This document shows, piece after piece, positions 24,102 through 34,234 of a stretch of 48,062 nucleotides of DNA. A program made the translations under genes and the position numbers. The notes beneath the pieces were generated by a model, which was not told the origin of the DNA, ran no database searches, and saw only the letters and a list, made by a program, of their open reading frames with translations. Source of the stretch: Phycisphaeraceae bacterium (GTDB taxonomy: Bacteria > Planctomycetota > Phycisphaerae > Phycisphaerales > Phycisphaeraceae); assembly GCA_028277745.1 (NCBI GenBank), contig JANQFR010000017.1, positions 1 through 48,062 of the forward strand, written 5' to 3'. The first letter of the stretch is position 1; every line of letters begins with the position of its first letter.

Positions 24102-27100
24102 ATTCTTCATCCGCCGGCCGATCCTCGCCGCGTCGATCGCCATCCTCACGGTGATCGCGGGAGGCGTCTGCGTCTTCACCCTGCCGGTGGCGCAGTTTCC
24201 CGAGATCGTGCCCGGGACGGTGAGCGTAACCACCAGTTACCCCGGCGCCGGCGCCGACCTGACCGCCAAGGTCATCACCACGCCACTCGAACAGAACATC
24301 AACGGCGTCGAGGGCATGATTTATCTCTCCTCGGTCTCCAGCAGCAACGGCGCGGTCTCCATCACGGTCACCTTCGAGACCGGCTATGACCTCGACATCG
24401 GCCAGGTCGAGATTCAAAACGCCGTCCAGCAGGCCATGGGCAAGCTGCCGTCGGAAGTGCAGCAGGTTGGCGTCAATATCGCCAAGAAGTCCACCGACTT
24501 CACCGCGCTGGTCAACATCTTTTCGCCCAGCGGCGCGTACGACAGCGCATACCTGGGCAACTACGCTCAGATCCATCTGGTCAACCCGCTCTCCCGCGTG
24601 CCCGGCGTCGGGAACGTGACGAACTTCGGGCTCCACGAATACGCGATCCGCGTCTGGTTGGACCCGGAAAAGATGGCTAACCTGAGCCTCGACGCCTCGG
24701 ACGTCGTCAACGCCCTCAAGCAACAGAATCTCATCACGCCCGTCGGCGTGATCGGCCAGCCGCCGATGCCCGGCCGCGTCGCTTTTCAATATCAGGTCAA
24801 CGCGCTGAACCAGCTGCCCGGCCCCGAGGCCTTCAGCCGCATCATCATCCGTTCGGGAGAAGACGGCGCCCTGGTCCGGATCGAGGACGTGGGCCGCGTC
24901 GAGCTCGGGGCCCGGGACTACGGCTCGAACAGCAGCCTCAACGGCCGGGGCGCCGCGACGCTGGGGATCTTTCAAAGGCCCGGCGCCAACGCGTTTCAGG
25001 TCGTCGAAGGCATTGAGCAGGAGCTGGAAAAACTCGCCAAGCGGTTCCCCGGCGACATCGAGTACCAGGTCAGCTACAACTCCACGACGTTTGTTGAAGC
25101 CTCGATGAGGGAGCTGGTGATCACGCTGATCCAGGCGATCGGCCTGGTGATCCTGGTGGTGTTTGTCTTTCTGCAGAGCTGGCGGGCCACCATCATCCCG
25201 GCGGTGGCGATCCCGGTGTCGCTGATCGGGACGTTCGTGATCTTTGCGGGTTTCGGCTTTTCCATCAATATCCTGAGCCTGCTCGGCCTCGTGCTGGCGG
25301 TCGGGCTGGTGGTCGATGACGCGATCGTCGTGGTTGAAAACGTCGAGCGGCAGTTCTCGATCGGTGAAACCGACCCCAAGACGGCGACGGGCCGGGGCAT
25401 GACCGAAGTGGTCGGCTCGATCGTCGCCACCACCGCCGTCATGATGGCGGTCTTCGTCCCCGCCTCCTTCGCGCCCGGCGCCACCGGGCGGCTCTACAAC
25501 CAGTTCGCCCTCACCATCGCGTTTTCCGTGGGGCTCAGCGCGATCAATTCGCTGACCCTGAGCCCCGCCCTCTGCGGCGTGATGCTCAAGCCTCACACGC
25601 CCGGCGAGCGGTTCGCTATAGCCAGGTGGTTCAACACTTTTTTCACCGCCCTGTCGGCTACCTACGCACGTCTGGTCGGCTGGCTCGCCAAGGCGTGGGT
25701 GCTGGTCGTGCTGGTCTTCCTCGGGCTGGGCGGCCTGATGGTCGTCCTCGGGGAACGCACCAACTCAGGGTTTGTGCCGGTCGAAGACCAGGGCTGGATG
25801 TTTGTCTTTGTTGAACTGCCGTCGGGCGCGAGCATCGATCGAACAGACGAGGTTGTCGGAAAAGTGACGCGGGTGTTGCAGGATGAACCGACCGTCGACA
25901 ACGTCATCGCGATCAGCGGGTACAACTTCCTGGAGGGCTTTGAAGAGACCAACACCGGCGTGGTGTTCGGGATCCTCAAGCCGTGGGATGAACGCAAAAC
26001 GCCTCAGACACAGGTCCCCGGGCTGCTGGAGGTGATCAACCGGAAGCTGGAGGAAATCCCCGGCGCGGTGGCGGCGGCGATCCCCCCGCCGACCATCCCC
26101 GGGCTGGGCTCGACCGGCGGGCTGGAGGTCGAGGTCCTTGACATCGAAAGCAAAGGCAGCGCCGCGCTCGCCGCGGCGGTGGAGAAGTTCATGGCCCGGG
26201 CCAAGCAGAACCCGGCCATGGGGCAGATGCTGACAACTTTCGATCCGAACATCCCGCAACTGCATCTGAACATCGACCGGACCCAGGCCGAGACCCTGGG
26301 CGTGTCGATCCAGAACGTGTATCAGACGTTGCAGTACTATCTCGGCTCGATCTACGTGAACAACTGGAATCAGTACGGGCAGGTCTACCAGGTCAAGGTG
26401 CAGGCCGAGGGGCGCGCCCGCCAGCAGATCGATGACATCGGCAGGCTTTACGTGTCCAACCAGGCGGGCGACATGGTGCCGCTCAGCCAGTTCGTCACCG
26501 TTGAGAACATGGTCGGCCCCGACGGCATCCAGCACTACAACCTCTACCCGAGCGCGGAGATCATCGCGGGGCCGGCCAAGGGATACAGCGGCGTCGAGGC
26601 CATTCAGGCCATCACCCAAGCGGCCGAAGAAACCCTGCTCCCCAACGGATTCGATTACGCGTGGACCGGGCTGGTTTACCAGGAGCTCGGCGTGTCACAG
26701 TACATCGGCATCATCTTTGTATTGGGTGTGGTGACGGTCTTTTTCGTGCTGGCGGGTCTCTATGAAAGCTGGACCCTCCCCTTTGTCATCATGCTGTCGG
26801 TGCCCTTGGCGATTCTCGGGGCCTTGAGCGCGCTGATGATCCGGGGGCTGCCGCTGGATGTCTACGGCCAGATCGCCCTGCTGATGATGGTCGCCCTGGC
26901 GGCCAAAAACCAGATCCTGATCGTGGCGTTCGCCAAAAGCGAGCGTGAGTCCGGGAAGGGCATCCTGGAGTCCGCCCAGACCGCCGCCCGCATCCGCCTC
27001 CGGCCGATCCTGATGACCAAGCTCGCGTTCATCGTTGGCGTCCTGCCGCTGGTCTTCGCCACCGGCCCCGGCGCCAACACGCGCCACTCGATCGGCACGA

Positions 27101-27213
27101 CCGTGGTCGGCGGGATGCTCGCCGCCGCGGTCTTGAGCCTGCTGATGGTCCCGGTCTTTTTCGTGATCATCGAGTGGATCAGGACCCGCTGCGGATTCGG
27201 GCCCAAGCCGTGA
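24094..27213 (+). CDS. RND multidrug efflux transporter, HAE1 (AcrB) family
   Basis: The 1039-residue inner membrane pump exports hydrophobic or amphiphilic compounds using the proton gradient. It starts at GTG 24094, MIEFFIRRPILAASIAIL, as in AcrB. Twelve membrane segments are expected; the proton-relay pair is in GLVVDDAIVVVENVER (Asp408, Asp409) and the partner lysine is in ALAAKNQILIVAFAKS (Lys938). Two large periplasmic domains follow segments 1 and 7 (including PSGASIDRTDEVVGKV and SQFVTVENMVGPDGIQHYNLYPSAEI). It is the last gene of the operon. Confidence 0.97.
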   Translation: MIEFFIRRPILAASIAILTVIAGGVCVFTLPVAQFPEIVPGTVSVTTSYPGAGADLTAKVITTPLEQNINGVEGMIYLSSVSSSNGAVSITVTFETGYDLDIGQVEIQNAVQQAMGKLPSEVQQVGVNIAKKSTDFTALVNIFSPSGAYDSAYLGNYAQIHLVNPLSRVPGVGNVTNFGLHEYAIRVWLDPEKMANLSLDASDVVNALKQQNLITPVGVIGQPPMPGRVAFQYQVNALNQLPGPEAFSRIIIRSGEDGALVRIEDVGRVELGARDYGSNSSLNGRGAATLGIFQRPGANAFQVVEGIEQELEKLAKRFPGDIEYQVSYNSTTFVEASMRELVITLIQAIGLVILVVFVFLQSWRATIIPAVAIPVSLIGTFVIFAGFGFSINILSLLGLVLAVGLVVDDAIVVVENVERQFSIGETDPKTATGRGMTEVVGSIVATTAVMMAVFVPASFAPGATGRLYNQFALTIAFSVGLSAINSLTLSPALCGVMLKPHTPGERFAIARWFNTFFTALSATYARLVGWLAKAWVLVVLVFLGLGGLMVVLGERTNSGFVPVEDQGWMFVFVELPSGASIDRTDEVVGKVTRVLQDEPTVDNVIAISGYNFLEGFEETNTGVVFGILKPWDERKTPQTQVPGLLEVINRKLEEIPGAVAAAIPPPTIPGLGSTGGLEVEVLDIESKGSAALAAAVEKFMARAKQNPAMGQMLTTFDPNIPQLHLNIDRTQAETLGVSIQNVYQTLQYYLGSIYVNNWNQYGQVYQVKVQAEGRARQQIDDIGRLYVSNQAGDMVPLSQFVTVENMVGPDGIQHYNLYPSAEIIAGPAKGYSGVEAIQAITQAAEETLLPNGFDYAWTGLVYQELGVSQYIGIIFVLGVVTVFFVLAGLYESWTLPFVIMLSVPLAILGALSALMIRGLPLDVYGQIALLMMVALAAKNQILIVAFAKSERESGKGILESAQTAARIRLRPILMTKLAFIVGVLPLVFATGPGANTRHSIGTTVVGGMLAAAVLSLLMVPVFFVIIEWIRTRCGFGPKP

Positions 27214-27255
27214 TCGCAACGGGCCTTCCTGACCCCGGCGAAATGGAGAGCCGGT

Positions 27256-28305
27256 TCACTCCGCCGCTTGTTGAGCCGCCTTCACCGCGATGCCGTCGTG
27301 CAGTGTCCCGGCGGAGCTCACAATTACCTGATCGTCGGCTTGAAGCCCCTGAGTGATCACGATCTGGTCGTAAACCGTCGGCCCCAGCGTGACGTCGCGC
27401 CGTTTGGCCGTCCCGTTTTCAACCACGTACACGAGTTCCTTTTCGCCGCGCTGCTCCACGGCCGACCGCGGGATCACGATGGCGTCGGGTTTCGTCTCCA
27501 CTTGCAGGTAGACATCAACGAAACGGCCGGGGACAAGCCGGCCGTCCGGGTTGGCGGTGTGGCCTTCCACCAGCAACGTCCGGGTCGACGGGTTGATCTG
27601 CGGATTCACCGCCACCACGCTCCCCTGCGTGCGATGTGACGCGTCCCTGTCCTCGATCGTCACCTGCTGGCCGACCTTGACGCGGGGCGCGTCGGATTCG
27701 GGGACGTGAAAATCGATCCGGATGATGCGGTTGTCAACGATCTGCCCGATGACGGAGCCCCCCTGGAGATAGGCGCCGAGGGAGAGCGGGGTGATCGAGA
27801 GCCGACCGTCGTAAGGCGCGCGTACCGACATTTTGACGAGCGTGGCTTTGGCGTCGTTGAGGTCGCTCAAGGCGGCGTCGCGGGCGCGGCGTGCCTGAGA
27901 CGTTTCATATTCGGTGGCGCCGCCGTCTTCCAACAGCTTCGCGAGGCTGTTGTAACGCCACGCCGCGTCGTCGTACGCGGCCTGCATGGCGGTGACATCG
28001 GCCTTTTCTTCCCGGGCGTCCAGCTCGACCAGGACATCGCCCCGCTTGACCATCGCGCCGTTTTGGAACGGCAACGCCACGATGCGGCCCGCCAGCTGCG
28101 GCGCCAACTGCGAGCTGACGATCGCGCGGAGCGTGCCGACCGCGGTGAGCAGGATCGGCGTGTCGCGGGGCTGAACCGTGACGGTGGTCACCGTCATCGG
28201 TGGAGCGGTAGAAGAGCTGCTGGCGTTGGCGGTCGGTTCGCCGTCGCAGCCGACCCAAGTGGGCATGCTCAACAGGCAAATCAACAAGAGAGAGATAAGC
28301 CGCAT
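27256..28305 (-). CDS. Second RND periplasmic adaptor, convergent with the pump operon
   Basis: The 349-residue lipoprotein (lipobox WVGC, Cys20) is another membrane fusion protein with the lipoyl halves PQLAGRIVALPFQNGAMVKRG and VRAPYDGRLSITPLSLGAYL, a short hairpin and PQINPSTRTLLVEGHT. It resembles adaptors of the MdtA/CusB-like group more than the first one. It has no pump of its own next to it and points toward the pump operon, ending 42 nt from the transporter stop. TAGCAT lies 6 nt before the ATG on the minus strand, with no Shine-Dalgarno. It may pair with an RND pump elsewhere. Confidence 0.9.
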   Translation of the reverse strand: MRLISLLLICLLSMPTWVGCDGEPTANASSSSTAPPMTVTTVTVQPRDTPILLTAVGTLRAIVSSQLAPQLAGRIVALPFQNGAMVKRGDVLVELDAREEKADVTAMQAAYDDAAWRYNSLAKLLEDGGATEYETSQARRARDAALSDLNDAKATLVKMSVRAPYDGRLSITPLSLGAYLQGGSVIGQIVDNRIIRIDFHVPESDAPRVKVGQQVTIEDRDASHRTQGSVVAVNPQINPSTRTLLVEGHTANPDGRLVPGRFVDVYLQVETKPDAIVIPRSAVEQRGEKELVYVVENGTAKRRDVTLGPTVYDQIVITQGLQADDQVIVSSAGTLHDGIAVKAAQQAAE

Positions 28306-28358
28306 AGGGATATGCTACCTGATCCGTACGCCAGGAGAAGGAACGCGGGGCGTGACGT

Positions 28359-28386
28359 AAAAAAGCCCAGGGATTGGGATCCCTGG
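28359..28386 (-). terminator. Intrinsic terminator of dnaK
   Basis: In the leftward reading, CCAGGGAT-CCCA-ATCCCTGG is followed by GCTTTTTT. This is a perfect 8-bp stem with a T tract, 31 nt after the dnaK stop. It also isolates dnaK from the adaptor gene. Confidence 0.88.
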
Positions 28387-28417
28387 ACTTCGAGGGGCGG
28401 GGTTGCGGCAGACGGCT

Positions 28418-30328
<1,911 letters not shown>

Positions 30329-30407
30329 AGAATTCACCTCAAATGTGATGTTTTTTGCGGTCCGGAAGGGGCGGCCGGGATTCGCCCGGCGCACCCATCA
30401 CCGGTCT

Positions 30408-30425
30408 ACTGGACGCAAATCCAGT
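30408..30425. promoter_or_regulatory. Small inverted repeat upstream of dnaK
   Basis: ACTGGA-CGCAAA-TCCAGT lies about 80 nt upstream of the dnaK start in the 370-bp gap between dnaK and the HU gene. The position suits a regulator site, but the repeat is short. The rest of the gap holds the HU promoter and GC-rich DNA. Confidence 0.3.
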
Positions 30426-30576
30426 GCCAGCAAAACCGGCCTCAGGGGGCTGAAAACGCGGTTTAAGCTGCCATGATCGGCCTCGCGGGGGCGGAGCCTG
30501 CCAATATGACAAGCCCGTCAAGGCCGGCGGGCGGGGCGAATTTCCCTGAAAAACAAGGGGCCACGGCCCGACCCGG

Positions 30577-30605
30577 TTGAAAATTGCAGGAAAAACCGGC
30601 AGAAT
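30577..30605 (+). promoter_or_regulatory. Candidate sigma70-type promoter for the HU gene
   Basis: TTGAAA (30577-30582), a 17-nt spacer and CAGAAT (30600-30605) give a good housekeeping-type match about 94 nt before the HU start codon. Confidence 0.5.
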
Positions 30606-30698
30606 TGCGATAACCTCGTGAAACCGGAGTGTCCGGAAACACGCGTCCCGCTTTGTCACGGACGAATAAAACCCTCATTCACCGCTAAGGAGAGCACC

Positions 30699-31025
30699 AT
30701 GGCTAAGAAAAAAGCGGCCGCCGCCGCCAAGCCCCCCACCAAGAGCGAAATCTACAGAACCGTCGCTGAACAGACCGGACTGACCCGCAAGCAGGTCGTC
30801 GAAGTCCTCGACGCCTTCACCACAACGATGGTGAAGTCCGTCAAGAAGAACGGCTCGTTCAACATGATCGGCCTGTGCAAGATGACCCTCGTCAAGAAGC
30901 CCGCCGTCAAGGGCGGCAAGCTCGTCCGGAATCCGTTCACCGGCGAAATGGTTCCCCAGAAACCCAAGCCCGCATCGAAGACGGTCAAGATCCGTCCGAT
31001 GAAGGCCCTGAAGGACATGCTCTAA
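30699..31025 (+). CDS. HU/IHF-type DNA-binding protein
   Basis: The 108-residue histone-like protein bends and compacts DNA as a dimer. It has a Lys/Ala-rich N-terminal tail (AKKKAAAAAKPP) before the core KSEIYRTVAEQTGLTRKQVVEVLDAFTTTM. The beta-arm region is around FNMIGLCKMTLVKKPAVKGG and the arm tip around RNPFTGEMVP, with the intercalating Pro of the NPxTG motif. The C-terminus is KTVKIRPMKALKDML. AAGGAG at 30688-30693 sets the start; an upstream ATG at 30618 is rejected. It is a single-gene unit ending at the strong terminator at 31081-31118. Confidence 0.95.
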   Translation: MAKKKAAAAAKPPTKSEIYRTVAEQTGLTRKQVVEVLDAFTTTMVKSVKKNGSFNMIGLCKMTLVKKPAVKGGKLVRNPFTGEMVPQKPKPASKTVKIRPMKALKDML

Positions 31026-31080
31026 ACGCACGCCCGACCGGGGCGCTGCCGCCCCACGATTCCTTACCGTGACAAAGCAG

Positions 31081-31118
31081 AACCCCTCGCGTGCTCCGAC
31101 GCGAGGGGTTTGTCTTTT
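31081..31118 (+). terminator. Intrinsic terminator of the HU gene
   Basis: AACCCCTCGCGT-GCTCCG-ACGCGAGGGGTT is a perfect 12-bp stem followed by TGTCTTTT. It lies 55 nt after the HU stop and only 37 nt before the argD start. A TAGAAT for argD lies at 31126-31131. Confidence 0.92.
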
Positions 31119-31154
31119 CGCGTGTTAGAATACCTCTTCTCCCCGGAGTTCAAC

Positions 31155-32408
31155 ATGACGGACACAGCGACCACCACCGCCACTCAGGCCATCATCGACC
31201 GGCACGACAAGGGCCTCTCGTTCAACTACGGCCGTTACCCCATCGCGATGATCCGTGGGCAGGGCGCTCACCTCTGGGACGCCGAAGGCAAGCGTTACCT
31301 CGACCTGTTCGCCGGTTTCGGTGGGCCGCTGCTGGGCCACTGTCACGCCGACCTGGTCGAGGCGGTCACCGAGCAGGCCCACAAGCTCTGGCACGTCGGC
31401 AACCTCTTCCACACCGAGCCGCAGACCCGCGCCGCCGAAGCGATCGGCACACACGGCTTCGGCGGCCTGTGCTTCTTCGGACACAGCGGCGCCGACGCCA
31501 ACGAGGCCGCCATCAAGCTCGCCCGCCTCCACGGCATCGCCCGCCCCGGCGCCGGCGGGCCCCGCTTCAAGATCGTCACCACACTCAACAGCTTTCACGG
31601 CCGGACCATGGGCGCCATGACCGCGACCGGGCAGGACGTCGTCCACGAAGGGTTCGGCCCGCTCCCCGCCGGCTTCGTCCATGTCCCGTACAACGATTAC
31701 CCCGCCATGGCCGCCGCCCTCGACGACGAGACCTGCGGCGTCCTGATCGAGCCCATCCAGGGCGAGGGCGGGGTCCACGTGCCGGACGACGATTACCTGC
31801 CCAGGCTCCGTGAACTCTGCGACCAGCGCGATGTGCTGCTGATGGTCGACGAGGTCTGGACCGGCTGCGGCCGGACCGGCCGCTACTTCGCCTACCAGCA
31901 CTGGGACATCGAGCCCGACACGATGTCGCTGGCCAAGGGCGTCGGCGGAGGGCTGCCGGTCGGGGTGATGTGCGCGTCGCCGCGCGTCGCGAAGTATTTC
32001 GACTACCGCGAGCAAGGCAAAGTCGTGCACGCCTCCACCCTCGGGGGCAACTGCCTGGCGATGGCGGTGACGGCCAAAATCTTCGAGGTCCTTGAGCGGG
32101 ACCGCCTCGTGGAGCGGGCGGATCGGCTGGGCGCCCACGCCGCCGAGCGCCTGCGGGCGTTCGCCGCGTCCTGCCCGGCGGTCAAGGCCGTCCGGGGCCA
32201 CGGGCTTTTCCTCGGCATCGAGCTCGACCCCAACGCCCAAGGCGCCTGGTTCGACGCCGGCAAACAGGTGGTCGATCGCTGTCTCGAGCGCGGCGTCCTG
32301 ATCAACGCCTGCCAGGACACGGTCCTGCGCCTCGCCCCGGCGTTGACCATCGAACAGGACCAGTTCGACGAGGGGCTGGCCCTGGTCGAGGACGTGATCC
32401 GCGGATGA
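31155..32408 (+). CDS. argD: Acetylornithine aminotransferase-like class III transaminase
   Basis: ArgD converts N-acetylglutamate semialdehyde and glutamate to N-acetylornithine in arginine synthesis. The 417-residue protein has the class III pattern: GAHLWDAEGKRYLDLFAGFG, LWHVGNLFHTEPQ, HSGADANEAAIKLARLHG, TTLNSFHGRTMGAMTATGQ, EPIQGEGGV, VDEVWTGCGRTG and the PLP lysine in SLAKGVGGGLPVG (Lys261). These match ArgD closely, though a related ornithine or succinylornithine transaminase cannot be excluded without a tree. CGGAG lies 7 nt before the chosen ATG. The next gene overlaps by ATGA. No other arginine gene is in the window. Confidence 0.82.
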   Translation: MTDTATTTATQAIIDRHDKGLSFNYGRYPIAMIRGQGAHLWDAEGKRYLDLFAGFGGPLLGHCHADLVEAVTEQAHKLWHVGNLFHTEPQTRAAEAIGTHGFGGLCFFGHSGADANEAAIKLARLHGIARPGAGGPRFKIVTTLNSFHGRTMGAMTATGQDVVHEGFGPLPAGFVHVPYNDYPAMAAALDDETCGVLIEPIQGEGGVHVPDDDYLPRLRELCDQRDVLLMVDEVWTGCGRTGRYFAYQHWDIEPDTMSLAKGVGGGLPVGVMCASPRVAKYFDYREQGKVVHASTLGGNCLAMAVTAKIFEVLERDRLVERADRLGAHAAERLRAFAASCPAVKAVRGHGLFLGIELDPNAQGAWFDAGKQVVDRCLERGVLINACQDTVLRLAPALTIEQDQFDEGLALVEDVIRG

Positions 32409-33400
32409 CCCGGTTCCGATGGACATCCCGGCCCGCCGCCCTGCTGTGGATGGCGGCGTTCCTGCTGCTCGCGGCCTGCGGCAGCCCGCCGCCGCCACCC
32501 GACCTGCCGCGCCTCGCCGAAATCCGTTCCAACTCCACCCCGCCCCCGCCTCCCGCCATCGATGACGCCGCCACCCGCCTCGACCTGGCCGGGCGCGTGC
32601 TCTTGAACGTCACCCGTTTTGACCTGCCGCTGGACCAGCCGCTCAACGGCCTGTGGGACGTCGTCGACGAAGACGCCATCGCCCCGCTCGCTCGCGGCGT
32701 CTGGAACCGCAACGGGCTGCGTATCGGCGTCCTCTCCACCGCGCAGCTCGACGCCTTCAACGGCCAACTCCCCGCCGGGTTCGCCGAGCAGACCACGCAG
32801 ATGATCGCGTCCAGCCACCTGGTTCCGGTCCGGTCTTCTCCCCGGCTGCGCGAAAGCGTGCGCGTCGACCTGACGATCCCGCCGCTCGCGGTGCGGGAGA
32901 CGTTCGCCAACCGCGGCCGCCTCCGCCTCCTGCTCGGGGCCGATGTGTCGGACGACCGGCCGACCCTGTTGAGGCTGGTCCCTCAGCAATACGTTCCACG
33001 CTCCACCCTTCTGCCGCGGAATCCGTTGGAAAAGGAGCTGGACGGGCGCGTGTTTGAAGACCTGGCCGTCCGGATCGCCGCCCAGCCCACCCGGCTGGTC
33101 GTCGTTGGCCTCTACTGGCCCTGGGCGCCCGCGGTCGACCCGAACGACGCCAACCCGTTCAGAACGCCCCCGCCTTCCCCACCTCTCTCCGGTGATGGAG
33201 AGCCCGCCGATGACACGGAAGCCGCAGAGGCCTCGGAAACCGTCGAGCCTGCCGATGAGGCGGCGGCCGACCCGGAATCTGAGCCGTTGCTCGAACCGCC
33301 GCCCCTGCTCAACCATCTGGGGCGGGCGCTGTTCACCGGCGTCCGTTTTAACCAACGGTTTCAGATGCTGCTGGTGATCGCCGTGGTGGACGCGGATTGA
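32405..33400 (+). CDS. Lipoprotein of unknown function
   Basis: The 331-residue product has a lipobox LLAAC (Cys25) followed by a Pro-rich spacer (GSPPPPPDLP, then STPPPPPAIDD). A folded region (about 45-240) begins RLDLAGRVLLNVTRFDLPLDQPLNGLWDVVDE. The tail is Pro/Glu/Ala-rich (about 245-305, EAAEASETVEPADEAAA) before a short hydrophobic end (LFTGVRFNQRFQMLLVIAVVD). It is not recognised. The ATGA overlap with argD suggests coupled translation; a functional link is not evident. Confidence 0.78.
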   Translation: MTRFRWTSRPAALLWMAAFLLLAACGSPPPPPDLPRLAEIRSNSTPPPPPAIDDAATRLDLAGRVLLNVTRFDLPLDQPLNGLWDVVDEDAIAPLARGVWNRNGLRIGVLSTAQLDAFNGQLPAGFAEQTTQMIASSHLVPVRSSPRLRESVRVDLTIPPLAVRETFANRGRLRLLLGADVSDDRPTLLRLVPQQYVPRSTLLPRNPLEKELDGRVFEDLAVRIAAQPTRLVVVGLYWPWAPAVDPNDANPFRTPPPSPPLSGDGEPADDTEAAEASETVEPADEAAADPESEPLLEPPPLLNHLGRALFTGVRFNQRFQMLLVIAVVDAD

Positions 33401-33422
33401 TTCGTCCGCCCGGCGCCGGGAC

Positions 33423-34124
33423 TCATCGGCCGGCCGCGGCAACCCACCGCAGCAGGGGCTCGGGGTCCTTGAGGTCAGGCATCACGACGTCGGCGCCCGC
33501 GGCCTGCAGGTCATCCGCGGTCGCCGGCCCTGTCGCCACACCGAACGAGATGCAGTCGTGGGCTTTCGCGCACGCCACGTCGTGCACCGTATCCCCGATC
33601 ACCGCCACCCGTCGCGGGTCCGCTGCGCGGCCGACATGCGCGGCGTAGCGTTGCATGGCCAGGTCGGTCAGTTGATCGCGGACCTCCGCCTCGTCGCCGA
33701 ATGCGTTGATCTTGAACAGGCCAGGGTCGATCCCCCCGGCCCGGAGTTTGACGCCGGCGCCTTCCCGGCCGTTGCCGGTCAGCAGGCCCATCAGCAGGTC
33801 GGACCGATCGGAAAGATGGGCCAGGAGCGACACAGCGCCCGCCATCGGCGCCAAGCCGTGATCGTCCTCTTCCAGCACGCTGCCCAGCTCGTCGAGATAC
33901 GCGGCATGGAACTCGTCGAACCGCTCTTCATGATCGTCAACACGGTTCAGCTCGGCCGCCTTGCGATACATCGCCCGGTCCAGCTGGCCCGCGAAACTCA
34001 ACCCGTCGAGCCGATACCCTTCCCCGAAGGCCCGACGCCCCGCCGAGCGCCAGGCGCGTCCCCCGACGCCGTTGCTTCTCAGCAACGTGCCGTCGATATC
34101 GAAAAGCAGCAGGACGGGGTTCAT
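33423..34124 (-). CDS. HAD-family phosphatase (phosphoglycolate phosphatase-like)
   Basis: The 233-residue hydrolase has the nucleophile motif LLLFDIDGTLLRSNG (Asp9, Asp11), a helical cap (about 18-80), motif II MGLLTGNGREG, the lysine region GVKLRAGG and motif IV VAVIGDTVHDVACAKAH. It should dephosphorylate a small phosphometabolite; phosphoglycolate is one possibility but is not proved. TATAAT lies 8 nt before the ATG. The reverse-strand neighbour is the lipoprotein gene, which ends 22 nt away in the convergent orientation. Confidence 0.88.
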   Translation of the reverse strand: MNPVLLLFDIDGTLLRSNGVGGRAWRSAGRRAFGEGYRLDGLSFAGQLDRAMYRKAAELNRVDDHEERFDEFHAAYLDELGSVLEEDDHGLAPMAGAVSLLAHLSDRSDLLMGLLTGNGREGAGVKLRAGGIDPGLFKINAFGDEAEVRDQLTDLAMQRYAAHVGRAADPRRVAVIGDTVHDVACAKAHDCISFGVATGPATADDLQAAGADVVMPDLKDPEPLLRWVAAAGR

Positions 34125-34132
34125 AACAGGTG

Positions 34133-34138
34133 ATTATA
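34133..34138 (-). promoter_or_regulatory. Consensus -10 directly before the HAD gene
   Basis: A perfect TATAAT on the minus strand ends 8 nt before the ATG at 34124. The -35 region is poor. A leaderless or near-leaderless transcript is expected. Confidence 0.5.
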
Positions 34139-34171
34139 GATGGCGGACGGGCCGGAAGAGGATCTGATGCC

Positions 34172-34202
34172 CCGTTTAGCGCCGACCCGCAAGGCCGGGC
34201 TG
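34172..34202. repeat. CCGTTTAGCGCCG repeat, copy 1
   Basis: CCGTTTAGCGCCGACCCGCA, then AGGCCGGGCTG, lies between the HAD and TPR genes and is nearly the same as 37806-37837. It can form an imperfect GC-rich hairpin. Confidence 0.75.
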
Positions 34203-34234
34203 CCGCGCGCTATTCTTATCCGGTCGTCACCCGC

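Noticed and set aside
30329..30698. CIRCE heat-shock operator upstream of dnaK
   Set aside because: No TTAGCACTC-N9-GAGTGCTAA-like sequence was found on either strand.
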